DNA of 64,000 nt from Streptomyces sp. NBC_01463 (lineage in GTDB: Bacteria > Actinomycetota > Actinomycetes > Streptomycetales > Streptomycetaceae): the NCBI GenBank assembly GCA_036227345.1, contig CP109468.1, positions 3,844,001 to 3,908,000 of the forward strand. The letters are read 5' to 3'. Both the position numbers and the translations under genes were made by a program. This document shows, piece after piece, positions 1 through 8,264 of this stretch. A model generated the notes under the pieces. That model made no database searches. It saw only the letters and a program-made list of their open reading frames with translations, and was not told the origin of the DNA. Each line of letters starts with the position of its first letter. Within the stretch, counting starts at the first letter, position 1.

Positions 1-760
1 CGCCGACGAACGCCGTACCGCGCTCGAAGGAGAGCGTGACCATGGTGACCCGCCAGCCGTCGTTCTCCGCTCCGACGAGGTGCGAGACCGGCACCCGCAC
101 CTCGTCCAGGAACATCTCGGCGAACTCGGTGGACCCGGCGAGCGTGCGCAGCGGCCGGACGGTGACGCCCGGGCTGTCCATCCGCATCGCCAGCCAGCTG
201 ATGCCCCGGTGTTTCGGCGCCTCCGCATCCGTCCGCACCAGCAGTTCGCACCAGTCGGCGACCTCCGCGTGCGAGGTCCAGATCTTCTGCCCGCTCACCA
301 CGTAGCCGTCGCCGTCGCGCACCGCGCGGGTCCGCAGCGAGGCCAGGTCCGAGCCCGCGTCCGGCTCGCTGAAGCCCTGGCACCACATCTCGTCGCCGCG
401 CAGCACCGGCGGCAGCCAGCGCGCCCGCTGCTCCGCGGTGCCCTCGGCGGCGATCGTGGGCCCGGCGTGCAGCAGCCCCACGAAGTTCGCCCCGACGTAG
501 GGCGCCCCGGCCCGTTCCGTCTCCTCCAGGAAGATCAGGTGCTGGGTGGGGGTGGCGCCCCGGCCGCCCGCGTCGGCGGGCCAGTGCAGGCCTGCGTACC
601 CGGCGTCGTACAACAGCCGCTGCCAGCCGGCGTCGTACGCCCGGCGCCCCGGCCAGTCACCGGGATCCGGCTTCCCGGGCAGCCCGGGGAGCACCGAGCC
701 CAGCCACTCCCGCAGCCGCGCCCGGAAGTCTTCCTCTTCCTCCGTGTACGCGAGGTCCAT
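1..760 (-). CDS. Acyl-CoA dehydrogenase, C-terminus beyond the window
   Basis: FAD-dependent alpha,beta-dehydrogenation of an acyl-CoA is inferred from family motifs. The start is the ATG at 760-758 and the frame stays open to base 1, giving 253 residues of a protein that is normally about 380-400. The N-terminal helical domain is followed by the flavin/substrate motif GFSEPDAGSDL (residues 129-139) and GQKIWTSHA (157-165), both typical of the family. It starts 5 bp after the amidohydrolase stop codon, so the two are very probably co-transcribed. The catalytic glutamate would lie in the missing part, so the subfamily cannot be fixed. Confidence 0.9.
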   Translation of the reverse strand, partial: MDLAYTEEEEDFRARLREWLGSVLPGLPGKPDPGDWPGRRAYDAGWQRLLYDAGYAGLHWPADAGGRGATPTQHLIFLEETERAGAPYVGANFVGLLHAGPTIAAEGTAEQRARWLPPVLRGDEMWCQGFSEPDAGSDLASLRTRAVRDGDGYVVSGQKIWTSHAEVADWCELLVRTDAEAPKHRGISWLAMRMDSPGVTVRPLRTLAGSTEFAEMFLDEVRVPVSHLVGAENDGWRVTMVTLSFERGTAFVG

Positions 761-765
761 GACGC

Positions 766-1959
766 CTACTTGTCGAGGTCGAGGCCGAGCATCCGGATCG
801 CGTTGCCGCGCATCAGTTTGTAGACGGTCTCGTCGTCCAGTCCCTTGACGTGGTCGAGGGCGACCTCCTTGGTGTGCGGGAAGGTCGAGTCGACGTGCGG
901 ATAGTCGGTCTCGAACGTCGCGTTGTCACGCCCCACCACATCGAGCGAGGCGACGCCGTGCTTGTCGCGGAAGAAGCAGCAGAACATCTGCCGGTAGTAG
1001 TACGTGGACGGCGGCTCGGGGATCAGATCGCGCACCCCGCCCCAGGCCCGGTGCTCCTCCCAGACGTCGTCGGCGCGCTCCAGGGCGTACGGGATCCAGC
1101 CCATCTGCCCCTCGCTGTACGCCAGCTTCAGCTTCGGGTACTTCACCAGCACCCCGCTGAACAGGAAGTCCATCATGGAGGCCATCGCGTTGTTGAAGGA
1201 GAGCGAGGCCTGGACGGCGGGCGGGGCGTCCGGGGAGGCGGCCGGCATCTGCGAGCTGGACCCGATGTGCATGTTCACCACCGTGCCGGTCTCCTGGCAG
1301 ACGGCGAAGAACGGGTCCCAGTAGCCGGTGTGGATCGACGGCAGCCCCAGATGGGTCGGGATCTCCGAGAAGGTCACCGCCCGCACCCCGCGCGCCGCGT
1401 TCCGCCTGATCTCGGCGACCGCCAGGTCGATGTCCCAGAGCGGGATGATGCACAGCGGGATCAGCCGGCCGCCGCTGTCACCGCACCACTCCTCGACCAT
1501 CCAGTCGTTGTACGCACGCACACAGGCGAGCGCGACCTCCTTGTCGTGCGCCTCGGCGAAGGTCTGCCCGCAGAACCGCGGGAAGGTCGGGAAGCAGAGG
1601 CTCGCCTCGACATGGTTGAGATCCATGTCCTTCAGCCGTTCGACGGGGTCCCAGCAGCCGGGCCGCATCTCCGCCCGGGTGATCCCCTCCAGCGTCATGT
1701 CGTCGCGGTCGAACCCCACCGCCGCGATGTTCCGCTTGTACGGGAACTTGAGGTCCTCGTAGATCCACCAGTCGGTGGGCGGCCCGTCCGGGTCCATCGT
1801 GATGACGTACTTGCCCCCGGTGTACGCCAGCTCCCCGATGCCCGCCGTCAGCGGCTGCGGACCGCGCTCGCGGTACTTGGCCGGCAGCCAGGTCGAGAAG
1901 AGGTGCGGCGGCTCGATCACATGGTCGTCGACGCTGACGATCCGAGGCAGTTCCGTCAT
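766..1959 (-). CDS. Amidohydrolase family 2 protein
   Basis: A 397-residue metal-dependent hydrolase/decarboxylase-like TIM barrel of the Amidohydro_2 family. The N-terminal DDHVIEPP motif is the usual first metal-ligand region, internal histidines occur at NMHIGSSS, and ETDYPHVDSTFP near the C-terminus is the common acidic active-site motif. I chose the ATG at 1959 because GGGGAC precedes it; an in-frame start at 1980 would add seven unlikely residues. It is the first gene of an operon with the acyl-CoA dehydrogenase and diverges from the acyl-CoA ligase. Related proteins occur in aromatic and lipid catabolic clusters, but the substrate is unknown. Confidence 0.85.
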   Translation of the reverse strand: MTELPRIVSVDDHVIEPPHLFSTWLPAKYRERGPQPLTAGIGELAYTGGKYVITMDPDGPPTDWWIYEDLKFPYKRNIAAVGFDRDDMTLEGITRAEMRPGCWDPVERLKDMDLNHVEASLCFPTFPRFCGQTFAEAHDKEVALACVRAYNDWMVEEWCGDSGGRLIPLCIIPLWDIDLAVAEIRRNAARGVRAVTFSEIPTHLGLPSIHTGYWDPFFAVCQETGTVVNMHIGSSSQMPAASPDAPPAVQASLSFNNAMASMMDFLFSGVLVKYPKLKLAYSEGQMGWIPYALERADDVWEEHRAWGGVRDLIPEPPSTYYYRQMFCCFFRDKHGVASLDVVGRDNATFETDYPHVDSTFPHTKEVALDHVKGLDDETVYKLMRGNAIRMLGLDLDK

Positions 1960-1983
1960 GGTGTCCCCTTCGGCGCACACGTT

Positions 1984-2000
1984 TCTGATGACCCGTCAGA
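1984..2000. promoter_or_regulatory. Palindromic operator-like site 1
   Basis: TCTGA-7 nt-TCAGA, containing the core ACCCGTCAG shared with the site at 2073-2087. It lies 25 bp upstream of the amidohydrolase start. The size and symmetry suit a TetR-type repressor; no regulator gene is next to it inside the window. Confidence 0.55.
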
Positions 2001-2072
2001 TTGACGTCGCCCTCAGGCTAGCCCCGCACCCCTGGACCGACAAGGCACAGCGCTCTACGCTCTCCGCACGAT

Positions 2073-2087
2073 CTGACTACCCGTCAG
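2073..2087. promoter_or_regulatory. Palindromic operator-like site 2
   Basis: CTGAC-TACCC-GTCAG, a perfect 5-bp inverted repeat, 17 bp before the start codon of the acyl-CoA ligase. It shares the ACCCGTCAG core with site 1, so one regulator probably controls both divergent units. Confidence 0.6.
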
Positions 2088-2103
2088 CTGTGAGGGGTTC
2101 GCC

Positions 2104-3639
2104 GTGACCGAGACCGCACACGCCCTGGGTGCATCACGCACCTTCTGGGAGCTCATCGAACGCCGGGCCGCCCTGACCCCGGACCGCGCCGTCCTGATCC
2201 AGGGCGACCGCACACTCACCTTCGGCGAACTGCGCACCCGTGCCGAACGGGTGGCGGCGGGCCTGTACGCCGCCGGGATACGCCCCGGCACCGTCGTCGC
2301 CTGGCAGCTGCCGACCCGGCTGGAAACAGTCCTGCTCTCCTTCGCCCTGACCCGGATCGGCGCGGTGCAGACACCCGTCATCCCCTTCTACCGCGACCGC
2401 GAGGTCGGCTTCGCCCTGCGCGAGTCGAAGGCGGAGTACTTCGCCGTACCCGGCACCTGGCGCGGCTTCGACCACACCGCGATGGCCGGCCGCCTCTCCG
2501 CGGACCTCCCGCACCCGCCGCGGATCATCGAGGCGTACGACACCCTCCCGGACGGCGACCCGTCGACCCTGCCCCCGCCGCCCGCCGACGGCACCCCGGT
2601 GCGCTGGATCTACTGGACCTCGGGCACCACGTCCGACCCCAAGGGCGTCCTGCACACCGACCGCAGCCTCATCGCGGGCGGCTCCTGCCTGGCCCACGCG
2701 CTGCACCTGTCGGCCGACGACATCGGCTCGATGGCCTTCCCCTTCGCCCACGTCGCCGGCCCCGACTACTCGGTGATGCTCCTCCTCTACGGCTTCCCCG
2801 CCGTCCTGTTCGAGCACTTCGCGATGCCGGACGCGCTCGCGGACTACCGGCGCCACGGAGTGACCGTCGCGGGTGGATCCACCGCGTTCTACTCCATGTT
2901 CCTGACCGAACAGCGCAAGACGCCGGACACCCCGCTCATCCCCACCCTCCGTCTCCTGGCGGGCGGCGGCGCCCCGAAGCCGCCCGAGGTCTACCACGCG
3001 GTGGTCCGCGAGATGGGCGTCCAGCTCACCCACGGCTACGGCATGACCGAGGTCCCCATGATCACGATGGGCGCCCCCGCCGACACGGTGGAACACCTCG
3101 CCGAGACGGAGGGGCGCCCGCCCGAGGGCATGGAGATCCGGATCACCGACGAGGACGGCAAACCACTGCCGTACGGCACGGACGGCGAGGTACGACTGCG
3201 GGGCGAGGCCGTCTGCCAGGGCTACCTGGCCTCCGCCTCCCCCTTCGACGACGACGGCTTCCTCATCACCGGCGACGTCGGGCACGTCCGGCCCAGCGGA
3301 CACCTCGTGCTCACCGGGCGGCTGAAGGACATCATCATCCGCAAGGGCGAGAACATCTCGGCGAAGGAGATAGAGGACCTCCTCGCCCGCCACCCCGGCG
3401 TGGGCGACGCGGCGGTGATCGGCCTCCCCGACCAGACGCGCGGCGAACGCGTCTGCGCGGTGGTGGAACAGCCCCCGGACGCCGCGCCCCTCACCCTCCC
3501 CGAGCTGACGGCCTACCTGCGCGACGAGGGCCTGTCGGTCCACAAGCTCCCGGAACAACTGGAACTGGTCGACGCACTGCCCCGCAACGAGGCGCTCCGC
3601 AAGGTCCTGAAGTACCAGTTGCGTGCGCGGTTCAGTTGA
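2104..3639 (+). CDS. Acyl-CoA synthetase, AMP-forming
   Basis: A 511-residue ANL-superfamily ligase that activates a carboxylic acid through an acyl-adenylate and then makes the CoA thioester. The P-loop TSGTTSDPKG is at residues 172-181, GYGMTEVPM follows, and TGD...LTGRLKD (about 393-413) is the hinge region. The late NEALRKVLKY segment carries the expected catalytic lysine. The GTG start at 2104 follows GAGGGG. The product would feed the acyl-CoA dehydrogenase encoded divergently, suggesting a small acyl-CoA degradation regulon. Chain length or aromatic preference cannot be read from the sequence. Confidence 0.88.
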   Translation: MTETAHALGASRTFWELIERRAALTPDRAVLIQGDRTLTFGELRTRAERVAAGLYAAGIRPGTVVAWQLPTRLETVLLSFALTRIGAVQTPVIPFYRDREVGFALRESKAEYFAVPGTWRGFDHTAMAGRLSADLPHPPRIIEAYDTLPDGDPSTLPPPPADGTPVRWIYWTSGTTSDPKGVLHTDRSLIAGGSCLAHALHLSADDIGSMAFPFAHVAGPDYSVMLLLYGFPAVLFEHFAMPDALADYRRHGVTVAGGSTAFYSMFLTEQRKTPDTPLIPTLRLLAGGGAPKPPEVYHAVVREMGVQLTHGYGMTEVPMITMGAPADTVEHLAETEGRPPEGMEIRITDEDGKPLPYGTDGEVRLRGEAVCQGYLASASPFDDDGFLITGDVGHVRPSGHLVLTGRLKDIIIRKGENISAKEIEDLLARHPGVGDAAVIGLPDQTRGERVCAVVEQPPDAAPLTLPELTAYLRDEGLSVHKLPEQLELVDALPRNEALRKVLKYQLRARFS

Positions 3640-3640
3640 G

Positions 3641-4079
3641 GCGGGGTTCCGTCCTCAATCGCCGGACGGGCTTGTGTGCGGGTGCCCCGCGGGGCGCCTT
3701 TGTCCGGTGGGTGGGGGTGGGGGCCCTCCGGGGCGTCTCCTCAAAAACTGGCGTGGCGACCGGAGACGTTGCGGGGGCCGGGTAGTACGCCATTTTTCTG
3801 CGGGGACCCCCCTGCACGCCCCCACCCACTCTCGCGTGCGTCTGAACCCCGGCGGTACGAACGCCGCAGACGCAAGGCGGCCGGGTCCGGGGCCGTGCAG
3901 GGGAGTCCCCGCAGGACGACGAACGGATTCCGGGCTCCCGCTGCGTGGGGCTGGAAACGTTCGTCGTTTGAGGAGACGCCCCGGAGGGGCACCGGACCCC
4001 CACCCACCGGGGCAGGCGCCCCGGGTCGCGGGGAACCCGCACCAACAAGCCCGTCCGGCGATTGAGGACGGAACCCCGC
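3641..4079. repeat. 439-bp nested inverted repeat
   Basis: The gene-free gap after the ligase is almost wholly a giant hairpin. Outer arms 3641-3746 and 3967-4079 are imperfect inverted copies of about 106-113 bp, both ending in GCGGGGTTCCGTCCTC when read outward to inward. Inner arms lie at 3798-3818 and 3894-3914 (one mismatch in 21), and a GCGTCTG/CAGACGC pair sits at 3839-3845/3867-3873. Each outer arm carries the CAATCGCCGGACGGGCTTG repeat found elsewhere in the window. Long ORFs exist in several frames but follow the symmetry and have no recognisable domain, so I do not call genes here. Confidence 0.85.
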
Positions 4080-4124
4080 ACCAAGGACCGGCGCAACGCA
4101 AACGCGCCGCCGCCCGCCCAAGGG

Positions 4125-4646
4125 CTACGCGTCGGGCTCGATCACCGTGAAGTACGCGGCGAGCGCCGCCACCGCTTCCGTTTCCGCGATCCGGCCGTCG
4201 TGGTCCGCGTCCAGGCTCTGGGCCGCGAACGCGGCCGCGTCCTGGCTCGCGCCCAGGACTCTCAGGGCGCGCTCCACGGCCGGCACCGCCGCCGCGCCGT
4301 CGTCGTCCTGGTCGGCGACGGCGATCGCCGCGCGCAGGAAGGGGCGGGCGATCTCCGCGAAGCGTTCGGGGTTGTCGCGGAGGCGTTTCACCGCACCGCC
4401 CACGAACTCCTCACGGGTGACCCGCTGGTCCCCGTCGACGTCGGCGATGCCCGCCATGCCCTGCCAGAACGCCTCGGCCCCGGTGTAGAGCGCCTGGCCC
4501 TTGTCGCAGCGGGCCGTCGTACCGAATTCGGTGAGCAGCCTGGCCGCGGCCGCGTTGAAATCCGCGCGATCGATGTATCCGTTGCCGTCCTGGTCGAAGG
4601 CGGCGAAGCGGAAGGCGATCTTGCGCTCATACTCTGCGCTGTCCAT
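4125..4646 (-). CDS. EF-hand calcium-binding protein
   Basis: A 173-residue cytoplasmic calmodulin-like protein with four EF-hand positions. Loop 1 (D18-D29, DQDGNGYIDRAD), loop 2 (D69-E80, DVDGDQRVTREE) and loop 4 (D146-E157, DADHDGRIAETE) have the Ca-binding pattern D-x-D-x-(D/N)-G...E/D at position 12. Loop 3 (around 112-125, DQDDDGAAAV) is degenerate. There is no signal peptide. Streptomycetes encode several such small calcium sensors. It is transcribed towards the large inverted repeat and has no obvious operon partner. Confidence 0.9.
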   Translation of the reverse strand: MDSAEYERKIAFRFAAFDQDGNGYIDRADFNAAAARLLTEFGTTARCDKGQALYTGAEAFWQGMAGIADVDGDQRVTREEFVGGAVKRLRDNPERFAEIARPFLRAAIAVADQDDDGAAAVPAVERALRVLGASQDAAAFAAQSLDADHDGRIAETEAVAALAAYFTVIEPDA

Positions 4647-4739
4647 GCGGGGAGCGTACGACGCCCGCAGGCGTCACGTGTCACTTACGCGCTTCACCGG
4701 TGTGACAACCCGGTATTAATGTCCGGCCGCGGTGGCGTC

Positions 4740-5183
4740 TCAGGCCGAGAGTGGCTGGGCTTCCTCGTCGACGGCCGAGTCCCAGTCGGGGTAGACGTCG
4801 AACAGCCGGCGTACGCCGAGGGCCGCGAGCACCCGGTTGACGTGGGAGCCGTCCTCCGCGCCGCGGGCGGGCAGGATCAGCCGCAGCCGGCCGCCGCAGG
4901 AGCGCATCAGGCGGCGGGAGGCGATGAGGACGCCGACGCCGCTGGAGTCGCAGAAGAAGACCTCGGAGAGGTCGAGCACGACGTCGTGGCGTCCGACGGC
5001 GACCGCGTCATGGACGGACTGGCGGACGACGGGTGAGGTCACCAGGTCCAGCTCGCCGTACATGTGGAGGACGGTCCACCCGTCACGTTCGGTCTCGGCC
5101 ACTTTGAGCGGCTTGCGGGAACGGTCCTGGGCGAGCCAGGGGACGTGGGTGGTTTCGGCCGGAGGTGGGCAAGGTGTGCTCAC
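4740..5183 (-). CDS. STAS-domain anti-sigma factor antagonist
   Basis: A 147-residue STAS protein of the SpoIIAA/RsbV type. The motif CDSSGVGVL has the serine pair (about residues 80-81) where these proteins are phosphorylated by an anti-sigma kinase. The frame extends upstream to 5282, but the GTG at 5183 is preceded by GAGAGG at good spacing and leaves the STAS domain complete, so I prefer it. The extra N-terminal sequence would be low complexity. No cognate kinase gene is adjacent. The divergent neighbour is a sigma-like gene, but that gene has its own zinc-finger anti-sigma partner, so a functional link is only possible. Confidence 0.85.
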   Translation of the reverse strand: MSTPCPPPAETTHVPWLAQDRSRKPLKVAETERDGWTVLHMYGELDLVTSPVVRQSVHDAVAVGRHDVVLDLSEVFFCDSSGVGVLIASRRLMRSCGGRLRLILPARGAEDGSHVNRVLAALGVRRLFDVYPDWDSAVDEEAQPLSA

Positions 5184-5496
5184 GCGACTGGGCCTCTCGT
5201 TCCGGGGATTCCGGGGGATTCCAAACGATCCGGAAGTTTGCGTTCCTCCTCGCGGCTGCCCCGGTGCACTCCCATGAAACACCGGCCCCCTCGGGAAGGC
5301 CCAGATGGGTTTCGGGCAGAAATGATCACTTCAGGTCCGATTCCATCGCCGAGGGGCACCGCATTCCCTACCATCCAGGGCGCTCGCGGGGACGTACTTG
5401 CCGTAAAGGGGCGTGCCCGGTCACCCTTGCCGACTACATTCGATGTGACGAGAGGTACAGGGCCAGGGGCCCTGACGGAACGGAGCTGGGGGTCGG
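5184..5496. other. Divergent promoter region, no gene
   Basis: 313 bp between the STAS gene and the sigma-factor gene. It is less GC-rich than its neighbours and must carry promoters for both directions. I could not pick a convincing -35/-10 pair. The sigma gene has GGAG about 10 bp before its ATG. A GGGATTCC...GGGATTCC direct repeat lies near 5205-5222. Confidence 0.4.
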
Positions 5497-6087
5497 ATGG
5501 CTAAAAACGCACCACCCCGCTGGGACCGCAGGATGCAGCAGCGGCTGGCCCGCGGCGAGGCGGCCGCGCTCGGCGAGCTCTACGACCGGTTCGCCTCCCT
5601 CGTGCACAGTCAGGCCAACCGGATGCTCGACGACGAGAGCGCCGCCGACCTCGTCACCCGCGAGGTCTTCGCCTACGTGTGGGAGAACCCGGACGCCTAC
5701 GACCCCAAGCAGGGCTCGATGCGCGCCTGGGTGGCCCGGCTCACCCACCGCGAGTCCGTGCAGCGGCTGCGCAGGACCGCCGCGGCGCAGGAGGACGAGG
5801 GGTACGACGGGGCCGTCGTGGACCCGGCCGAGCTGGAGGAGCGGGTGCGCCGGGCCACCGCCGCCGCCCGCGCCGACTACATCGTCGCGTCGATGCCCGC
5901 ACCGCTGCGGGCCGCGCTGGAGCTGGCGTACATCCAGCGGCGGGACTACCGGCAGACCGCGACCGATCTGGGCGTCACCGAGGACGAGGCCCGCCGGCGG
6001 CTGCGGCTCGGGCTGCAGCTGCTGTCGACCGCCCACACCCGGCCGCTGGAGGGCTCGTCGCCGCCCGGATACGGGCGGCTGCTGTGA
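5497..6087 (+). CDS. ECF-type RNA polymerase sigma factor
   Basis: A 196-residue sigma-70-like protein. Region 2 is recognisable (ALGELYDRFASLVHSQANRML...AYVWENPDAYDPKQGSMRAWVARLTHRE) and region 4 ends with an HTH (RDYRQTATDLGVTEDEARRRL). The stop codon overlaps the GTG of the following anti-sigma gene by 4 bp (GTGA), so the two are translationally coupled. The target promoter is unknown. The pairing with a zinc-finger protein suggests a stress-responsive switch. Confidence 0.85.
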   Translation: MAKNAPPRWDRRMQQRLARGEAAALGELYDRFASLVHSQANRMLDDESAADLVTREVFAYVWENPDAYDPKQGSMRAWVARLTHRESVQRLRRTAAAQEDEGYDGAVVDPAELEERVRRATAAARADYIVASMPAPLRAALELAYIQRRDYRQTATDLGVTEDEARRRLRLGLQLLSTAHTRPLEGSSPPGYGRLL

Positions 6088-7349
6088 GCGATGACACGGA
6101 CGGCAGGGACGGGACCGGGCGCGACGAGGTGCGGGGTGCCGGCCGCATACCGGGCCCGCGGGCCGCGGCCGACGACTTCGACCCGAGCCGGCTCACCCCG
6201 CCCCCGGAACCGGAGCCGCTCGTGCTGCCGCACCGCGTCCTGAAGGCCCTTCTCGGCGCGTGGGCGCTGACCGCCTGCTCGCCCGAGGAGACGGAGGCCG
6301 TGGAGGCGCACCTCACGGAGTGCGCCGCCTGTGCGGACGAGGCGCTGCGGCTGCGCGACGCGGTCGGGCTGCTGCACACCGACCGCACGCTGGACCTCGA
6401 TCCGATGCTGCGGACCCGGGTGCTGGACAGCTGTCTGACCCGCCGTCCGGCCAAGATCCCGGTCCCGGAGTGGGCTTCTCCGTACGACGCGGAGACGGCC
6501 CGGCTCGACGCGCTGCTGCGTGACATCGGCGACTCGGAGTGGCACGCCCCGGTGCGGCTGAAGTGGTTCGAGCACGAGCGCGGGGTGAACCGGAAGACGA
6601 CGGTCGCCGGGGTCATCGGCCACCTGATGACCGTGGACGGGCTGGTCAGCACCGCCCTCGGGCTCGACGACCCGCTCGCCGGGAGCGTCCCGGGCACAGC
6701 GCGCCGGGGTGCCGGGCTGCCGCTCGCGCCCACCCCGCGCACGGAGACGTACTGGTCGTCCGGCCGGCGGCCGCCGACCCGGGCCGTCCGCGAGCCCTGG
6801 CGCGACCAGAGCCACACGCTCATCCGCACGGTGTCCTTCGCGGGGCGCGGTGTCTCGGATCTCTCCGTCTCCTACGGCGACTTCGCCCTGCCGTTGCAGG
6901 ACGCGCTGCTGGACCGCGCCTTCGAGTGCTGGGTGCACGCCGGTGACATCGCCGACGCGGTGGACTACCCGTACGAGGCGCCCGCCGCCGCCCATCTCCA
7001 CCGGATGATCGACCTCGCGGCGCGGCTGCTGCCGGCCGCACTGGCCGAGCGGCGCAGGGCGGGGCTCGCCGCTCCGGCCCGTCATCTGGTGACGGCGGGC
7101 TCCCCGGGGCGCTCGCTCCATCTGGAGGTCGAGGGTTCGGGCGGCGGCAACTGGTACATCGCGCTGGACTCCCCCGCCGCCGTCGGCTCGCCCGATCACA
7201 CGGTGGCGCAGGTCGCCCTGGACGGTGTGGAGTTCTGCCAGCTGGTGGCGGGGCATGTGCAGCCCGTGGAGGCGGCGGCGGGACAGCGCGGGGACCGCGA
7301 GGCGATCCAGGACGTGCTCTTCGCCGCGGCCTCGCTCAGCAGGCTCTGA
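6084..7349 (+). CDS. Zinc-finger anti-sigma factor fused to a mycothiol-dependent isomerase-like domain
   Basis: 421 residues from the GTG at 6084, overlapping the sigma stop. An N-terminal ZAS motif H76-x3-C80-x2-C83 (EAHLTECAACADE) identifies a zinc-binding anti-sigma domain. From about residue 145 the protein resembles the MDMPI/DinB fold (WFEHERGVNRKTTVAGVIGHLMTVDGLV), followed by a C-terminal part resembling the MDMPI C-terminal domain. Membrane segments are absent, so it should be cytoplasmic. The fusion suggests that thiol status or a ligand controls sigma release, but that is inference. The gene ends 8 bp from convergent purU. Confidence 0.82.
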   Translation: MSDDTDGRDGTGRDEVRGAGRIPGPRAAADDFDPSRLTPPPEPEPLVLPHRVLKALLGAWALTACSPEETEAVEAHLTECAACADEALRLRDAVGLLHTDRTLDLDPMLRTRVLDSCLTRRPAKIPVPEWASPYDAETARLDALLRDIGDSEWHAPVRLKWFEHERGVNRKTTVAGVIGHLMTVDGLVSTALGLDDPLAGSVPGTARRGAGLPLAPTPRTETYWSSGRRPPTRAVREPWRDQSHTLIRTVSFAGRGVSDLSVSYGDFALPLQDALLDRAFECWVHAGDIADAVDYPYEAPAAAHLHRMIDLAARLLPAALAERRRAGLAAPARHLVTAGSPGRSLHLEVEGSGGGNWYIALDSPAAVGSPDHTVAQVALDGVEFCQLVAGHVQPVEAAAGQRGDREAIQDVLFAAASLSRL

Positions 7350-7357
7350 GGCGTCCG

Positions 7358-8236
7358 CTAGGCGAAGATCACCGTGCGGCGGCCGTTCAGCAGGATGCGC
7401 CGCTCCGCGTGCCACTTCACGGCCCGTGCCAGGGCCTGGCACTCCACGTCGCGTCCGATGGCGACCAGCTGGTCCGGGGTCACGCCGTGGCCCACCCGCT
7501 CGACCTCCTGCTCGATGATCGGCCCCTCGTCGAGGTCGGCCGTCACGTAGTGCGCCGTCGCACCGATGAGCTTCACGCCGCGGTCGTGCGCCTGGTGGTA
7601 CGGCTTGGCGCCCTTGAAGCTCGGCAGGAACGAGTGGTGGATGTTGATGATCCGGCCGCTCAGCTGCTTGCACAGGTCGTCGGAGAGGACCTGCATGTAG
7701 CGGGCCAGGACGACCAGTTCCACGTTCTCCTCGCGGACCAGCTCCAGCAGCCGCGCCTCCGCCTCCGCCTTGTTCTCCCTGTTCACGGGGATGTGGCAGA
7801 AGGGCACGTCGTACGAGGCGACGAGCTCGGCGAAGTCCGTGTGGTTGGAGACGACCGCCGCGATCTCGACCGGCAGCGCCCCGATCCGGGACCGGAACAG
7901 CAGGTCGTTGAGGCAGTGGCCGAACTTGCTGACCATCAGCACGACCCGCATCCGGTCCGACGAGCGGTGGATCTGCCAGTCCATCCGGAAGGAGTCGCCG
8001 ATCGCCGCGAAGCTCGCCCGGAGCTTGTCCAGGGTCACCGGGCTGTCCGCCGAGAAGTGGACGCGCATGAAGAAGAGACCCGTGTCGTGGTCCCCGAACT
8101 GCTGGCTGTCCTCGATGTTGCAGCCGGTCATGAAGAGATAGCTCGACACGGCGTGCACGATGCCCTGTTTGTCGGGGCACGAGAGAGTGAGGACGTACTG
8201 CTCGGGAGCGTTGTCAGCAGGCTGCGGCGCGGTCAT
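7358..8236 (-). CDS. purU: Formyltetrahydrofolate deformylase
   Basis: Hydrolyses 10-formyl-THF to formate and THF, balancing the one-carbon pool and supplying formate for purine synthesis. The protein has 292 residues from the ATG at 8236; a GTG at 8254 is an alternative, and neither has a strong ribosome site. The N-terminal ACT domain (YVLTLSCPDKQGIVHAVSSYLF) precedes a formyltransferase fold with NIHHSFLPSFKGAKPYHQA and GATAHYVTADLDEGPII, which hold the catalytic Asn-His-Asp set. Length and order match PurU. It sits between two unrelated genes and is probably transcribed alone or with the upstream 165-residue gene. Confidence 0.95.
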   Translation of the reverse strand: MTAPQPADNAPEQYVLTLSCPDKQGIVHAVSSYLFMTGCNIEDSQQFGDHDTGLFFMRVHFSADSPVTLDKLRASFAAIGDSFRMDWQIHRSSDRMRVVLMVSKFGHCLNDLLFRSRIGALPVEIAAVVSNHTDFAELVASYDVPFCHIPVNRENKAEAEARLLELVREENVELVVLARYMQVLSDDLCKQLSGRIINIHHSFLPSFKGAKPYHQAHDRGVKLIGATAHYVTADLDEGPIIEQEVERVGHGVTPDQLVAIGRDVECQALARAVKWHAERRILLNGRRTVIFA

Positions 8237-8264
8237 CCCCGTAGCGTGCCACACCGTCCGCCGT

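Noticed and set aside
1004..1762. Plus-strand ORFs over the amidohydrolase gene
   Set aside because: Antisense shadows of a gene with strong family motifs on the minus strand.
3623..4150. Several overlapping ORFs of 120-175 residues on both strands
   Set aside because: They are products of the large inverted repeat; mirror-image frames, no ribosome sites and no recognisable domain.
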